64,000 nt of DNA, taken from an uncultured Dorea sp. GTDB taxonomy: Bacteria; Bacillota_A; Clostridia; Lachnospirales; Lachnospiraceae. The stretch is taken from positions 1 through 64,000 of the forward strand of contig CAJTRM010000003.1 in assembly GCA_910578865.1 (NCBI GenBank). The letters are read 5' to 3'. The notes under the pieces were generated by a model. That model was not told the DNA's origin. It saw nothing but the letters and a program-made list of their open reading frames with translations, and made no database searches. Position numbers and translations under genes: made by a program. Below, one piece after another: positions 44,757 to 53,149 of the stretch (the first letter of the stretch is position 1; every line of letters starts with the position of its first letter).

Positions 44757-45005
44757 ATGAACTATACTTATATATTAAAATGCCATGACGGCACCTTATA
44801 CACGGGATGGACAAATGACATTGAGAAACGTATAAAAGCCCATAATGAAGGACGCGGTGCAAAATATACAAAATGCAGGCGTCCTGTCGAATTGGTCTAT
44901 TATGAAGAATTTGAAACAAAGGAAGAAGCTATGAAACGGGAGTACGCGATCAAGCATCTGAGGAGAAGGGAGAAGGAGAAACTAATTGAAAAAAAGAATT
45001 TATAG
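44757..45005 (+). CDS. GIY-YIG nuclease-fold protein (UPF0213 family)
   Basis: The 82-aa single-domain protein starts with the YTYILKCHDGTLYTGWT motif (GIY-YIG core) followed by the 'R...H' and 'GRGAKYT' segments of the YhbQ/YazA group, whose biological role is unclear. AGGAG precedes ATG 44757. Its end overlaps the convergent PilT gene by 6 bp. Confidence 0.92.
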   Translation: MNYTYILKCHDGTLYTGWTNDIEKRIKAHNEGRGAKYTKCRRPVELVYYEEFETKEEAMKREYAIKHLRRREKEKLIEKKNL

Positions 45006-46055
45006 TTTTCTTCCCAGCATCTCCGGATTTGTTGCGTAGGCCAGCGCAGTCTCGCGGCTGATTCTTCCCTGCTTATACAAATTAAGAAGGCTTCCGTCCA
45101 TAGAGATCATATCTTCTTTGGCAGAAGAATAGATAATGCCGTCAATTTGATGCACCTTGTTGTCACGGATCATATTGCGGATTGCGGGGGTGACAGTCAT
45201 GATCTCTAATGCAGGGACTATCTGCCCGTCCACGGTCGGAACCAGCTGCTGGGATACCACCGCGGTCAGTATCATGGAGAGCTGTACACCGATTTGCTGC
45301 TGCTGGTTGGCAGGAAATACATCAATGATACGGTCAATGGTATTTGCAGCGCCGATCGTGTGAAGCGTGGACAGAAGCAGATGCCCCGTCTCAGCGGCAG
45401 TCATAGCAACATTGATGGTTTCATAGTCCCGCATTTCGCCGAGGAGAATGACATCCGGGCTCTGACGCAGAGCGGCGCGCAGGGCGGTGACATAGTTCTC
45501 GGTATCTACATTTATCTCACGCTGGCTGACAATACTCTGATCATGGCGGTGAAGATACTCCACGGGATCTTCCAGTGTGATGATGTGACGCCGCTGATTT
45601 TTGTTTATCTGGTCTATCATACAGGCCAGAGTTGTGGATTTTCCGCTTCCTGCAGGCCCTGTGACAAGAATCATACCCTTTCCGCTGTCACCCAGATGCA
45701 TGACATATTCGGGCAGGCCGAGCGTTGAAAAATCAGGCAGAACAAAGCTTATAATACGGATTACCGCCGACAGTGCCCCGCGCTGTTTATAAGCGCTGAC
45801 GCGAAATCGGGACAGCCCCGTGATCGCGAAGGAAAAGTCGTCATCGCCCTGGCTGTCAAGCAGCCGGATGTCCCGCTGCCCCGCACATTCATAGATTTCT
45901 TTCAGCAGGGCTTCTGTATCGTCGGGAAGAAGCCGCTCATCACAGATACAATGGATGATATTATTTTTTCGGAAGGAGACAGGCCGCCCTGCAACAATAA
46001 ATACATCTGAGGCCTGTTCTTCAATTGCCTGTCTTAAAATGTCATTTAAATTCAT
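45000..46055 (-). CDS. pilT: Type IV pilus retraction ATPase PilT
   Basis: The 351-aa hexameric ATPase has the N-terminal PAS-like domain (ASDVFIVAGRPVSFR), Walker A GPAGSGKST (133-141), the Asp box/Walker B (DVILLGEMRD, 201-210) and the PilT-specific AIRNMIR (291-297). It disassembles pilin at the membrane base. It is the last gene of a leftward operon with PilC and four small proteins. AAAGGAG precedes ATG 46055. No PilB extension ATPase lies in the window. Confidence 0.94.
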   Translation of the reverse strand: MNLNDILRQAIEEQASDVFIVAGRPVSFRKNNIIHCICDERLLPDDTEALLKEIYECAGQRDIRLLDSQGDDDFSFAITGLSRFRVSAYKQRGALSAVIRIISFVLPDFSTLGLPEYVMHLGDSGKGMILVTGPAGSGKSTTLACMIDQINKNQRRHIITLEDPVEYLHRHDQSIVSQREINVDTENYVTALRAALRQSPDVILLGEMRDYETINVAMTAAETGHLLLSTLHTIGAANTIDRIIDVFPANQQQQIGVQLSMILTAVVSQQLVPTVDGQIVPALEIMTVTPAIRNMIRDNKVHQIDGIIYSSAKEDMISMDGSLLNLYKQGRISRETALAYATNPEMLGRKL

Positions 46056-46105
46056 AATGCAAACTCCTTTTATATTACAGATTTATAAGCAGCAAGTCTG
46101 AGTCT

Positions 46106-46621
46106 TTACTCATTCACAGGCATAAGATTCAGTGTCTGGCCGCCCTCCCATTCATCGTTTGAGAGGATCCGCCACGCCTGGATCTCATAGTAGGTGTCGT
46201 TTGCCGTATAGTCGGTAACGCGAAGCTGGACGCTGAGCTCCTGCTGCTCCCCGACAGGGATCCGGTAGGAGATAAAGACGGTATCATTGAGTGGACGGCA
46301 GTCCAGATCAATGTCGTCGATCTGCGTTTCGTAAAACATTGAGATTACCTGATCCATATATGCATCCATGTCGTCTGCCTGGTTCGCTCCGGCAAGTTCA
46401 GACAGCCTGGTGTCAATTTCATCCAAAATAAGGGAGGCTTTTGCGGAGGCGTCGTAATACTGGGTTTTTCTTGCGGCAAGCTTTTCGCTGAAGGAATAGT
46501 CATTTTTTGCGCTGGAGACCGATAGTATGGCGAAGGTTGCCAGACATAAGATCAGAAATATGATCAGCAGGGAAGAGGAGCCGATATTTACAAAAGAAGA
46601 CTGTTGCTTATCGTTTTTCAT
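46106..46621 (-). CDS. Membrane-anchored protein of the pilus operon (171 aa)
   Basis: One membrane helix lies near the N-terminus (SSSLLIIFLILCLATFAILSV), followed by a soluble domain with a coiled start and a beta-rich end ('VFISYRIPVGEQQELSVQLRV'). I recognise no named family. ATG 46621 with AAGGAGG is used, overlapping the previous gene by 14 bp. The layout suggests a pseudopilin-like or assembly component outside the cytoplasm, inferred from operon position. Confidence 0.75.
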   Translation of the reverse strand: MKNDKQQSSFVNIGSSSLLIIFLILCLATFAILSVSSAKNDYSFSEKLAARKTQYYDASAKASLILDEIDTRLSELAGANQADDMDAYMDQVISMFYETQIDDIDLDCRPLNDTVFISYRIPVGEQQELSVQLRVTDYTANDTYYEIQAWRILSNDEWEGGQTLNLMPVNE

Positions 46622-47138
46622 AACCGGTCCTCCTTGCAATATGGTGCTTTGTGTTTAATTCATAGACTACCTCTGAGTCCTCCCAGCAGAATTTCATGTT
46701 TGCAGTAAGTATCCGGCCTGTCTGCTCTATATGCAGGTGCAGAGTATAGACGGGTTCTTCTTCGCCGCATGGAAGAAAATCCTCATTATAGCCGAGATCA
46801 AACTCAGCATCGGCATATCCGGCATCGTTCAGCGCAATATCCTCCAATTCACTGTCCGAAGCAATATCACGCGGGCCGCCGTCATAAGTAAAATCGTCCG
46901 GATACAGTTGCTGTAATAGTTCGGGGCAATCAGAGATACTGTTGGCAGTATCCAGAAGTTCTGCCACGCTTGCACATTCATTTGCCGCGTAATTCAAAGC
47001 ATCGGAACTTCGGCTCAGAAGATGCGATTTGACAAAAAACTGCACACAGACAGCGCTTGCAATAGAAAAGAACAGAATCGCAAGAATTAATTCCATTAAA
47101 AATAAACTGGAAGATCTGGGCCTGTTTTTACGTTTCAT
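46608..47138 (-). CDS. Pilin-like membrane protein of the pilus operon (176 aa)
   Basis: The N-terminus has a short basic leader and a hydrophobic helix with a Glu near its start (SLFLMELILAILFFSIASAV), resembling the N-terminal region of type IV pilins, though a clean GFxxxE cleavage site is missing. The rest is an acidic extracellular domain (170 aa in all). Probably a minor pilin-like subunit; confirmation would need structure or peptidase evidence. Confidence 0.72.
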   Translation of the reverse strand: MKRKNRPRSSSLFLMELILAILFFSIASAVCVQFFVKSHLLSRSSDALNYAANECASVAELLDTANSISDCPELLQQLYPDDFTYDGGPRDIASDSELEDIALNDAGYADAEFDLGYNEDFLPCGEEEPVYTLHLHIEQTGRILTANMKFCWEDSEVVYELNTKHHIARRTGYEKR

Positions 47139-47170
47139 TTAGAAATGTATCCTTTCTTATAAAATAATCG

Positions 47171-47653
47171 CTAGGAACTTTTAATGGAGATAATGGCAGT
47201 CGCATCCTGCCCTCTCTGGTCGCGGCAGGAAACCCGAAGCAGATGATCCGAGAGCTGTTCTGCGGAGAAATCTTCAATCATAAGGATTGTGCGTCCGGAC
47301 GAGGCCGATGCCTGCACGTCTTTTTTAATAAAAAGCTCCTTCAGCTCCTGCCCGCAGGCATAAATATAAGTATAATAAATCTCATTTTCATGTTTTTGCT
47401 CCATAACAATGGCATCGCACCCGTCAAAGCTGCCGAGGCTGACGGTGCCGTCAAAGTCATTCTGGTGCAGTTTTTCACTGATATAGGGCAGGCTTGTCCG
47501 TGAGGTATAATTTAAGGCCGAGTGCTCTGTAGTGTCCTGATAGATTCTTGCAGCGAGAAGAATGGTGGCAAGGGCGGACAGGGCAAATACAAAAAACAAT
47601 GCAACAGGAAACAAAAAGTCTATCATATGCTTACGCTTGATCTGAAACCGCAT
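47171..47653 (-). CDS. DUF4860-like membrane protein of the pilus operon (160 aa)
   Basis: Basic N-terminus (MRFQIKRKHMIDFLFPVALF), one membrane span with 'FALSALATILLAARIYQ', then 'YTSRTSLPYISEKLHQND' and a beta-rich C-terminus. This matches what I recall of DUF4860, found in Lachnospiraceae next to pilC/pilT genes. Function unknown; a membrane-tethered pseudopilin is likely. AAAGGAG precedes ATG 47653. It lies 1 bp after the upstream gene. Confidence 0.75.
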   Translation of the reverse strand: MRFQIKRKHMIDFLFPVALFFVFALSALATILLAARIYQDTTEHSALNYTSRTSLPYISEKLHQNDFDGTVSLGSFDGCDAIVMEQKHENEIYYTYIYACGQELKELFIKKDVQASASSGRTILMIEDFSAEQLSDHLLRVSCRDQRGQDATAIISIKSS

Positions 47654-47654
47654 C

Positions 47655-47987
47655 CTAGTGCTCCTTTCTTTCGATTATGGTTATGTTGGGCAAGAGATTG
47701 GAACCGTCAGCACGATAATCAATAAAAAACAGATCCTTATCATACGTAAGGCCGTAATATTTTTCCAGATGCTGAAGGTTGCCGGGATATCTGCCTTCTA
47801 CCGCATAGCAGTAGGTTACGCTCCGCATAACAGCGTTTTCAAGACTTTCTTTCTGCCGCTTTACCGTGTCTGCGGAGAAAGAGGTGATGCCCTGGATAAA
47901 AAGCAGAGAAATCACCATAAAAATGCAGACAGACAGAAGAAACCTCGGCGGATGGTACGATTGTTTCTGATATTGAAAACGATACAA
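47655..47987 (-). CDS. Small pilus-operon membrane protein (110 aa, TTG start)
   Basis: The start is TTG at 47987, supported by GGAAGGAG nine bases upstream. A membrane span (LLSVCIFMVISLLFIQGI) is followed by 'LENAVMRSVTYCYAVEGRYPGNLQHLEKYYGLTYD', which is like the alpha1-C and first loop of type II pseudopilins (C-YAxEGxYP). So this is probably a small pseudopilin. It is followed by the DUF4860-like gene 1 bp later. Confidence 0.75.
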   Translation of the reverse strand: MYRFQYQKQSYHPPRFLLSVCIFMVISLLFIQGITSFSADTVKRQKESLENAVMRSVTYCYAVEGRYPGNLQHLEKYYGLTYDKDLFFIDYRADGSNLLPNITIIERKEH

Positions 47988-48043
47988 AATGGTTCACTCC
48001 TTCCGATGCAAGTCATTTGACTGAAGGTAAATGTGTCATTACA

Positions 48044-49078
48044 CTAGATACTTGACATAATACCCATAAGCGGAAACATGACTGACAGAAGGATTACTCC
48101 GACGATCAGTGACAGTGCGATCACAAGGGTAGGCTCCAGTACGGCAAGCATATTGTTCATGCGTGTATCAATGTCCTCCTGATAGAGCCGGGCAATCTGT
48201 TCCATCACCTGATCCATGGTGCCCGTTTTGGAGCCGATGGAGGCCATGCGCGCATACACGCCGGTAAACATACCGGAGGTAAAAAGCGCCTGTGACAGAT
48301 CACAGCCTTCCTCCAGTTTGTTCTGGCACAGATCGATCTTTTCCTGGAATACAGGGTCGTCATTCAAAGCATTTACCAGTTCCATGCTGCGTTCCGGATT
48401 CAAACCGCTGCTTAAGGTAAGAGCCATGCCGCTGGCAAAACGACAGGCAGCAATATTTTCATAGAGCGTTCTTGTAACATTCAGCCTGTGTCCGATAGAG
48501 AGAAATAACTTGCGGCCGGAGACAGTGCGTGTTCCGTAGAAAGTAAATGCTGCAATCAATACCAATAGTGTGATCAGAGCAACAGAGTACCGGTTGATTA
48601 CTGTTCCCAGGTTCATAAGCACTCTGGAGAATCCGGTCATCTCGCTGCCGAGCTGGACGAATACCTGATTGAAGATCGGCAGAACCTTCACGAGAAGGAC
48701 GATGATCACAACAGCCATCATTCCGGTCATTATCATCGGATAAGTGATGGAATTGCGGATACTCTTACTGATGGAATCCTCACGCTCATAGTGGTTTTTC
48801 AGCGCTTCCATCACCTCGTCGAGGGTACCGGTCTCTTCCCCGATCTGCACCATGTGAAGCATATAGGATGGATAGATACCGGCGGCTTCAAGCGCCTGGA
48901 AAAAACTGCCGGTCTCCTGCATATTGGTCAGGAGGGCTTCGAGAATCTCCCGCTCCTCGTCTGAGGAGGCATCCTCAAGCATAATAGTAAGGCCTTCCAT
49001 AGAAGATATCCCGGATCTCAGAATTAAGGCAGTCTGTCCGCAGAAAGACGACAGTTCCATATTTGTAAATGGTTTCAT
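48044..49078 (-). CDS. pilC: Type IV pilus/type II secretion inner-membrane platform protein PilC (GspF family)
   Basis: The 344-aa protein has two GspF domains, each with 'GxxP..xLxmv..GE.tGtLd' (GIYPSYMLHMVQIGEETGTLDEVM and GMFTGVYARMASIGSKTGTMDQVM), and three membrane spans. ATG 49078 with GGAGGT is preferred over an in-frame ATG at 49108. It is the first gene of the pilus operon and forms the platform that PilT (and normally PilB) turns. Confidence 0.93.
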   Translation of the reverse strand: MKPFTNMELSSFCGQTALILRSGISSMEGLTIMLEDASSDEEREILEALLTNMQETGSFFQALEAAGIYPSYMLHMVQIGEETGTLDEVMEALKNHYEREDSISKSIRNSITYPMIMTGMMAVVIIVLLVKVLPIFNQVFVQLGSEMTGFSRVLMNLGTVINRYSVALITLLVLIAAFTFYGTRTVSGRKLFLSIGHRLNVTRTLYENIAACRFASGMALTLSSGLNPERSMELVNALNDDPVFQEKIDLCQNKLEEGCDLSQALFTSGMFTGVYARMASIGSKTGTMDQVMEQIARLYQEDIDTRMNNMLAVLEPTLVIALSLIVGVILLSVMFPLMGIMSSI

Positions 49079-49149
49079 AGCAGACCTCCGTTCGTATATA
49101 TTTCTCAAATGTTTTTGAGAATTGCTTTATTTCTTATGTATTTGCCGGT

Positions 49150-50094
49150 TTAATAAGAATATTTTTCTATATAATTAGTTCCGTCTCCGATATATTTTTT
49201 GACGGCGGATTCGCTGTTGCCGGCGGCAAGGGTGGGATCCATCAGCGACCAGCCTGTACCGTCGAATTCAATAATATCATTCACCCAGCCGATTTCTTCC
49301 AGATGGACGCTGATCCATGCATGGTAGGCATCGCCGGAATAGCCGACAACCAGCTTGGTAGGAATACCCTGGCTCCGAAGCATCGCAGACATCAGAGCAG
49401 CATAGTCAAAGCAGATGCCCTTTTTTGAAGCCATCACACTGTCTATGTCGGGCAGGTAGCCGGATTCGACCGTCTTTGCCAGCGCTTCATCGTATTTGAT
49501 GGTTCCTGTTACATAATTGTAAACTTGTTCTACATAATCCAGGTCGTTGGAGGAGCCGTCAGAAAGCTCTGCCGCATATCCGACTGCCCGGCTGTCCGGC
49601 GTGAACCAGACATACTGGTTCGGATACAAAAACGGCTTAAATTCATTAGTAACAGAGACCTTGATATCCTGTGAGAAAGCAACGGCATACTGATCATCAT
49701 AGGCGTGCTCCAGAATGTCAAGACGGTAATTTCCGTTTCCTCCGGAGAGGGGAAATGTTTCATAGGAACCGATTGCAAGTGTGTATGTATATACTGTGCC
49801 GTCCGGAATAGTGACCTGCATTTTTATTTTGTCTGCCGTTCCGTTATATTGTACCATAAAATAACCTTCGGAAATATTGGATGCATCTATAGAAACAGCG
49901 TCATTTCCATATACAGTGGCTCCGGATGCAGCAGGAACCAAATGTTCACTGACGGTTGCGCGATGCTGATCGTCAGAGTGGTTATCAGAGGATGAAGCAG
50001 AAACTGAGGATGCTTTGGAACAGCCGGCAGAAAAAAAGGAAATTGCTATACATAATGTAAGAAACCAACGGGTCAGAGATGATTTCCCAGGCAT
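49150..50094 (-). CDS. Transglutaminase-like (cysteine protease fold) lipoprotein
   Basis: The 314-aa protein starts with a lipobox signal (FSAGC, Cys25) and a Ser/His-rich linker. The C-terminal transglutaminase core has the full triad: Cys228 in KKGICFDYA, His258 in GDAYHAWISV, Asp286 in LMDPTL. A beta domain lies between (about 55-160). Members act as peptidases or crosslinkers at the cell surface; the substrate is unknown. AAAGGAGG precedes ATG 50094. It lies upstream of the pilus operon in the same direction but separated by 71 bp. Confidence 0.9.
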   Translation of the reverse strand: MPGKSSLTRWFLTLCIAISFFSAGCSKASSVSASSSDNHSDDQHRATVSEHLVPAASGATVYGNDAVSIDASNISEGYFMVQYNGTADKIKMQVTIPDGTVYTYTLAIGSYETFPLSGGNGNYRLDILEHAYDDQYAVAFSQDIKVSVTNEFKPFLYPNQYVWFTPDSRAVGYAAELSDGSSNDLDYVEQVYNYVTGTIKYDEALAKTVESGYLPDIDSVMASKKGICFDYAALMSAMLRSQGIPTKLVVGYSGDAYHAWISVHLEEIGWVNDIIEFDGTGWSLMDPTLAAGNSESAVKKYIGDGTNYIEKYSY

Positions 50095-50204
50095 CTTGAC
50101 AGCCTCCTTTCACGAAAAATACTAGACGTGAATATAGTATAACACAGATTTATGACAGTGGTGTATTTTTTTGAAGATTCATACCGGAAGGATATAAATA
50201 AATC

Positions 50205-50236
50205 AGCAGGTACCGGGGGCTATGCCGGTACCTGCT
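50205..50236 (-). terminator. Bidirectional hairpin downstream of the hemolysin III-type gene
   Basis: AGCAGGTACCGG pairs perfectly with CCGGTACCTGCT over an 8-nt loop. On the minus strand it is followed by GATTTATTTAT. It lies 48 bp past the stop codon. Confidence 0.75.
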
Positions 50237-50283
50237 TTGTGTGTCCTTGTTTTGTATGTTTATCTGATAGTGTCTCTTGCCTG

Positions 50284-50946
50284 TTAAAGTACAAATGCGT
50301 ACATTACGATAAAGTGGCAGAAGCTCCCGCCCATCACGAAAAGGTGAAAGATCTCATGGCTTCCGAAATATTTGTGGCGGTTATTGAAGATCGGAAGCTT
50401 CAATGCATAGATGATACCGCCGACGGTGTAAATAATTCCCCCGGCCAGCAGCCAGCCAAAGGCTGCAGCAGACATCGAATTAAGAATCTGTGTAAATGCA
50501 AGTACGCAGGTCCAGCCCATACCGATATACAGGACAGAGGACACCCATTTGGGGCAGTATACCCAGAAAGCTTTGATAAGAATTCCGATAATCGCAATCC
50601 CCCACACAATTGACAGGAGAATAACACCGGTCTTTCCGCCCAGCACCAGCAGACAGATCGGTGTGTAACTGCCTGCAATGAGTACGCTGATCATCATGTG
50701 GTCTATTTTCTTGAGAATCGTACTGACCCGCTTTGAAGGATTAAAGGTATGGTAGGTCGTGCTTGCCGCATAGAGCAGGATCAGGCTTAAAGCATAGACA
50801 GAGATGGACAGAATATAGATTCTTTCTGGTTCGTGCGCTGCTTTTATGAGCAATGGAACCGCTGCAAAAATGGCCATTAACATTCCGATAAAATGTGTAA
50901 TTGCACTTCCCGGATCCTTGATGTGTTCTTTTACTGTATTTGACAT
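50284..50946 (-). CDS. Hemolysin III / PAQR family membrane protein
   Basis: The 220-aa protein has seven membrane helices and PAQR family marks: 'DPGSAITHFIGMLMA' (first helix), 'SSTTYH'-like 'ASTTYHTFNPSKR', 'IDHMMISVLIAGSYTPICL' and the final 'FGSHEIFHLFVMGGSFCHF', which provide the conserved Asp/His metal site. ATG 50946 with AAGGAGG is used. The biological role is not settled for bacterial members; the name is historical. It is a single gene. Confidence 0.92.
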   Translation of the reverse strand: MSNTVKEHIKDPGSAITHFIGMLMAIFAAVPLLIKAAHEPERIYILSISVYALSLILLYAASTTYHTFNPSKRVSTILKKIDHMMISVLIAGSYTPICLLVLGGKTGVILLSIVWGIAIIGILIKAFWVYCPKWVSSVLYIGMGWTCVLAFTQILNSMSAAAFGWLLAGGIIYTVGGIIYALKLPIFNNRHKYFGSHEIFHLFVMGGSFCHFIVMYAFVL

Positions 50947-51127
50947 AGTAATCCCCTCCTTAACAATATCGAGAAAACGACAAGTAGTTTTTAAAACCAC
51001 ATTAACTATATGATTATATTATACCCGATATCACAAAAATGCAAGCATATTTATAAATTTTGATATATAATAGTAACAGTTCAGCCATAGCCAGTATATT
51101 CAGAAAGAACAGGGAGGTATTTTACCG

Positions 51128-52213
51128 ATGATGAATGATGATGACAGGCGAAATGATTATGTGAATGACGGCTTGAACGGGCGGACGGCACAGGGACAGC
51201 AGACGGTATACTGTCAGGAACGGCCCGCGCTGTGGATGATAAAGATGATCCGCAGCATGCGTGTTTTCCGGATCATCTGGTCGGTGGTGCTGTTTGCGCT
51301 ATTGGTGTGTATCATCATAATAAAATGGAGTTTTATGAGGGGACTTTTGCTGGCAGCATTTTTATTGCTGGCCGGCGTATGGCCTGTTATACGCCTTTTT
51401 GAAAAGGAAAGGATCCGGAGCAGGATCACAAATGAAGGTATCCGGACAAGGGCAGTGCTGGTGGAATTATCCGGCAGGCAATATGATATTATCTACAATC
51501 CGGAATGTCCGGCGGCGGTCATGTATGCAGGTATGGAAAACAGCAGCGCCGGAAGTATTGTGGCTGCCGTGGCCGGTCTGGCTGTGGTTTTTATGGCCGC
51601 CTTTGGGGTTTTACTTCTCAGCTTCTTTAATTTACGTACCTCAGAAGTAAGAGAAGGAGACCAGATACAGATAAAATGGGCCAATACCTATGAAAAGTCT
51701 GATTTTACACAGGCAGATGTGGACAGCGACACGGTACAGTGGATCTGTGCGGCGTATGCGATTTACACGCAGTATAATGATAAGGAACTTGGAGTGGTAG
51801 GCGGTGTGGCTGAGGATGACGAAACGAAGGATTATGCAATCCGGATGGCATTGAGTGGCGGCTGGAACATTACCGACAGGGACAGTGCGATTAGTGTGCT
51901 TACCCGGCTGCTGAATCAGGGACAGCGTCAGAGTTACAGAGAACTGACAGAAGAGATGCAGAAAAACGGCTATATGGACTTATCTGAGGAAATGATGCGG
52001 TACCGGATGAATGATCCGGAGAACAGATACACTTATTCGGCGGCCTACCGTGCATGGAAAGCTTATGGCGAGCATGGCCTTGACGGGTGGGATTACTGCC
52101 GGGCACTGCAGGTTCTGGGGGACTGTTATCAGGTGGGCTACATTAATCTGGAGGAGTGCCTGGATCAGTCACTTGTCATTGCCAAAACCTTGCAGGGACT
52201 CTACGGGAGCTGA
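51128..52213 (+). CDS. DUF1266 protein, N-terminal part, ended by an in-frame TGA
   Basis: This part (361 aa) has two membrane segments (about 48-80) and a third (about 140-160), then a DUF1266-type domain ('GWNITDRDSAISVLTRLLNQG', 'WDYCRALQVLGDCYQVGYI'). It stops at GLYGS-TGA. The same frame continues as EELAMSYLYGYQFW, and DUF1266 proteins have 'W-E-E' at this point, so TGA (52211-52213) replaces the expected TGG. AGGGAGG precedes ATG 51128. A functional truncated product is possible, but a nonsense mutation or sequencing error is the simplest reading. Confidence 0.8.
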   Translation: MMNDDDRRNDYVNDGLNGRTAQGQQTVYCQERPALWMIKMIRSMRVFRIIWSVVLFALLVCIIIIKWSFMRGLLLAAFLLLAGVWPVIRLFEKERIRSRITNEGIRTRAVLVELSGRQYDIIYNPECPAAVMYAGMENSSAGSIVAAVAGLAVVFMAAFGVLLLSFFNLRTSEVREGDQIQIKWANTYEKSDFTQADVDSDTVQWICAAYAIYTQYNDKELGVVGGVAEDDETKDYAIRMALSGGWNITDRDSAISVLTRLLNQGQRQSYRELTEEMQKNGYMDLSEEMMRYRMNDPENRYTYSAAYRAWKAYGEHGLDGWDYCRALQVLGDCYQVGYINLEECLDQSLVIAKTLQGLYGS

Positions 52214-52225
52214 GAGGAGCTTGCA

Positions 52226-52918
52226 ATGAGTTACCTGTATGGATACCAGTTCTGGAAGAACGATGATATGAAGAGTAGTGTTTCTGATTCCGGCGCAAGG
52301 ATGGAAATCTATGAGATTCTGAAGGAGCGGCTTGAAGGCCCATATTCACTTCCCTATGACACCGAACTTATCAATACCTGGGAACATCCGGGGTCTGCCC
52401 CGAAGGAGCAGAATGGGACTGACCCTAAGGAGAAATATTACAGCCTGTCGGAAAGCAACAAAGGGAGCAACGTGCTGATCCGGACACCGGAGGGTTTCGT
52501 TTATGATGAAGATTTTTCGAGTAAGACGGCATTGCATTTTGAAGACCCGGACAAACAGGGCGTAGACAAGACCACATTTTTCTATATGATGGAAAGCGGC
52601 GCCTACCGGACTGCCGGTGAATACGAGAAACGTAAGGTGGATTATGTAAAAGCTGTCTGCGAGAATTATAATGAACCTGAACTTCAGTATCTTGATCTGA
52701 AAAAGCAGCAGGTGGAGGAGCTGGAGGTTTGCTATGCAGGATTTTCCAGGCCGGATGTCAATGACCGCAGAGAGAGGCGGCTGTATATATGGGTGAGGAT
52801 TGACGAAAAGCGCATATTGACCTGTCAGTGGGATGAATGGGCAAAAGGAGAAGAGCAGTTTCAAGATGAGGAAGAACTGATGAATCTTTTGTTTGGGAAT
52901 GGGGTAGTAAGATACTAG
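52226..52918 (+). CDS. DUF1266 protein, C-terminal part (same frame, after the TGA)
   Basis: This 230-aa ORF starts at ATG 52226, 12 bp after the TGA and in the same frame. 'MSYLYGYQFW' is the natural continuation of the DUF1266 domain end (family: sYl.G..fW). The remaining 220 residues form a separate soluble domain rich in acidic and aromatic residues that I do not recognise. GAGGAG before the ATG could allow reinitiation, though these bases are simply the Glu-Glu codons of the ancestral reading frame. Confidence 0.75.
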   Translation: MSYLYGYQFWKNDDMKSSVSDSGARMEIYEILKERLEGPYSLPYDTELINTWEHPGSAPKEQNGTDPKEKYYSLSESNKGSNVLIRTPEGFVYDEDFSSKTALHFEDPDKQGVDKTTFFYMMESGAYRTAGEYEKRKVDYVKAVCENYNEPELQYLDLKKQQVEELEVCYAGFSRPDVNDRRERRLYIWVRIDEKRILTCQWDEWAKGEEQFQDEEELMNLLFGNGVVRY

Positions 52919-52978
52919 TATAACCCACACTAATTAATCGTACGTTTCACTTGTCTAAATTTCCATCTGCTGCGTTGG

Positions 52979-53019
52979 ATTTTCTATCCGTAGCCACCGC
53001 TACGCCGTCGAAAATCCGC
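52979..53019. repeat. Interrupted inverted repeat (REP/MITE-like) in a 220-bp gap
   Basis: GGATTTTC (52979-52986) pairs with GAAAATCC (53012-53019), and inside them CGTAGC (52991-52996) pairs with GCTACG (53001-53006) around a CACC loop. The nested arms and GC-rich core look like a mobile palindrome. The rest of the gap 52919-53138 holds no gene that I can support. Confidence 0.6.
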
Positions 53020-53130
53020 CTTGCCGATGAGCGAATATCCTGCGGAGTTTCGCCAGATATAATGTGGTCAGTACACTAGGCGCCGGAGAGGCAGCGGACT
53101 ATCTGCGCCGCAATCCCGGAAAGATTAAGC

Positions 53131-53149
53131 GGAGAGCTTCAGGCTCTCC
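53131..53149 (-). terminator. Hairpin overlapping the spmA stop codon
   Basis: GGAGAGC (53131-53137) and GCTCTCC (53143-53149) flank TTCAG, which includes the spmA stop (TGA on the minus strand). Downstream on that strand is GCTTAATCTTT, so it is a plausible but weak terminator. Confidence 0.55.

Noticed and set aside
52211..52213. TGA as a selenocysteine or recoded codon in the DUF1266 gene
   Set aside because: The expected residue is Trp, no SECIS-like hairpin was seen directly after it, and other genes here use TGA as a normal stop. Nonsense mutation or sequence error is simpler.
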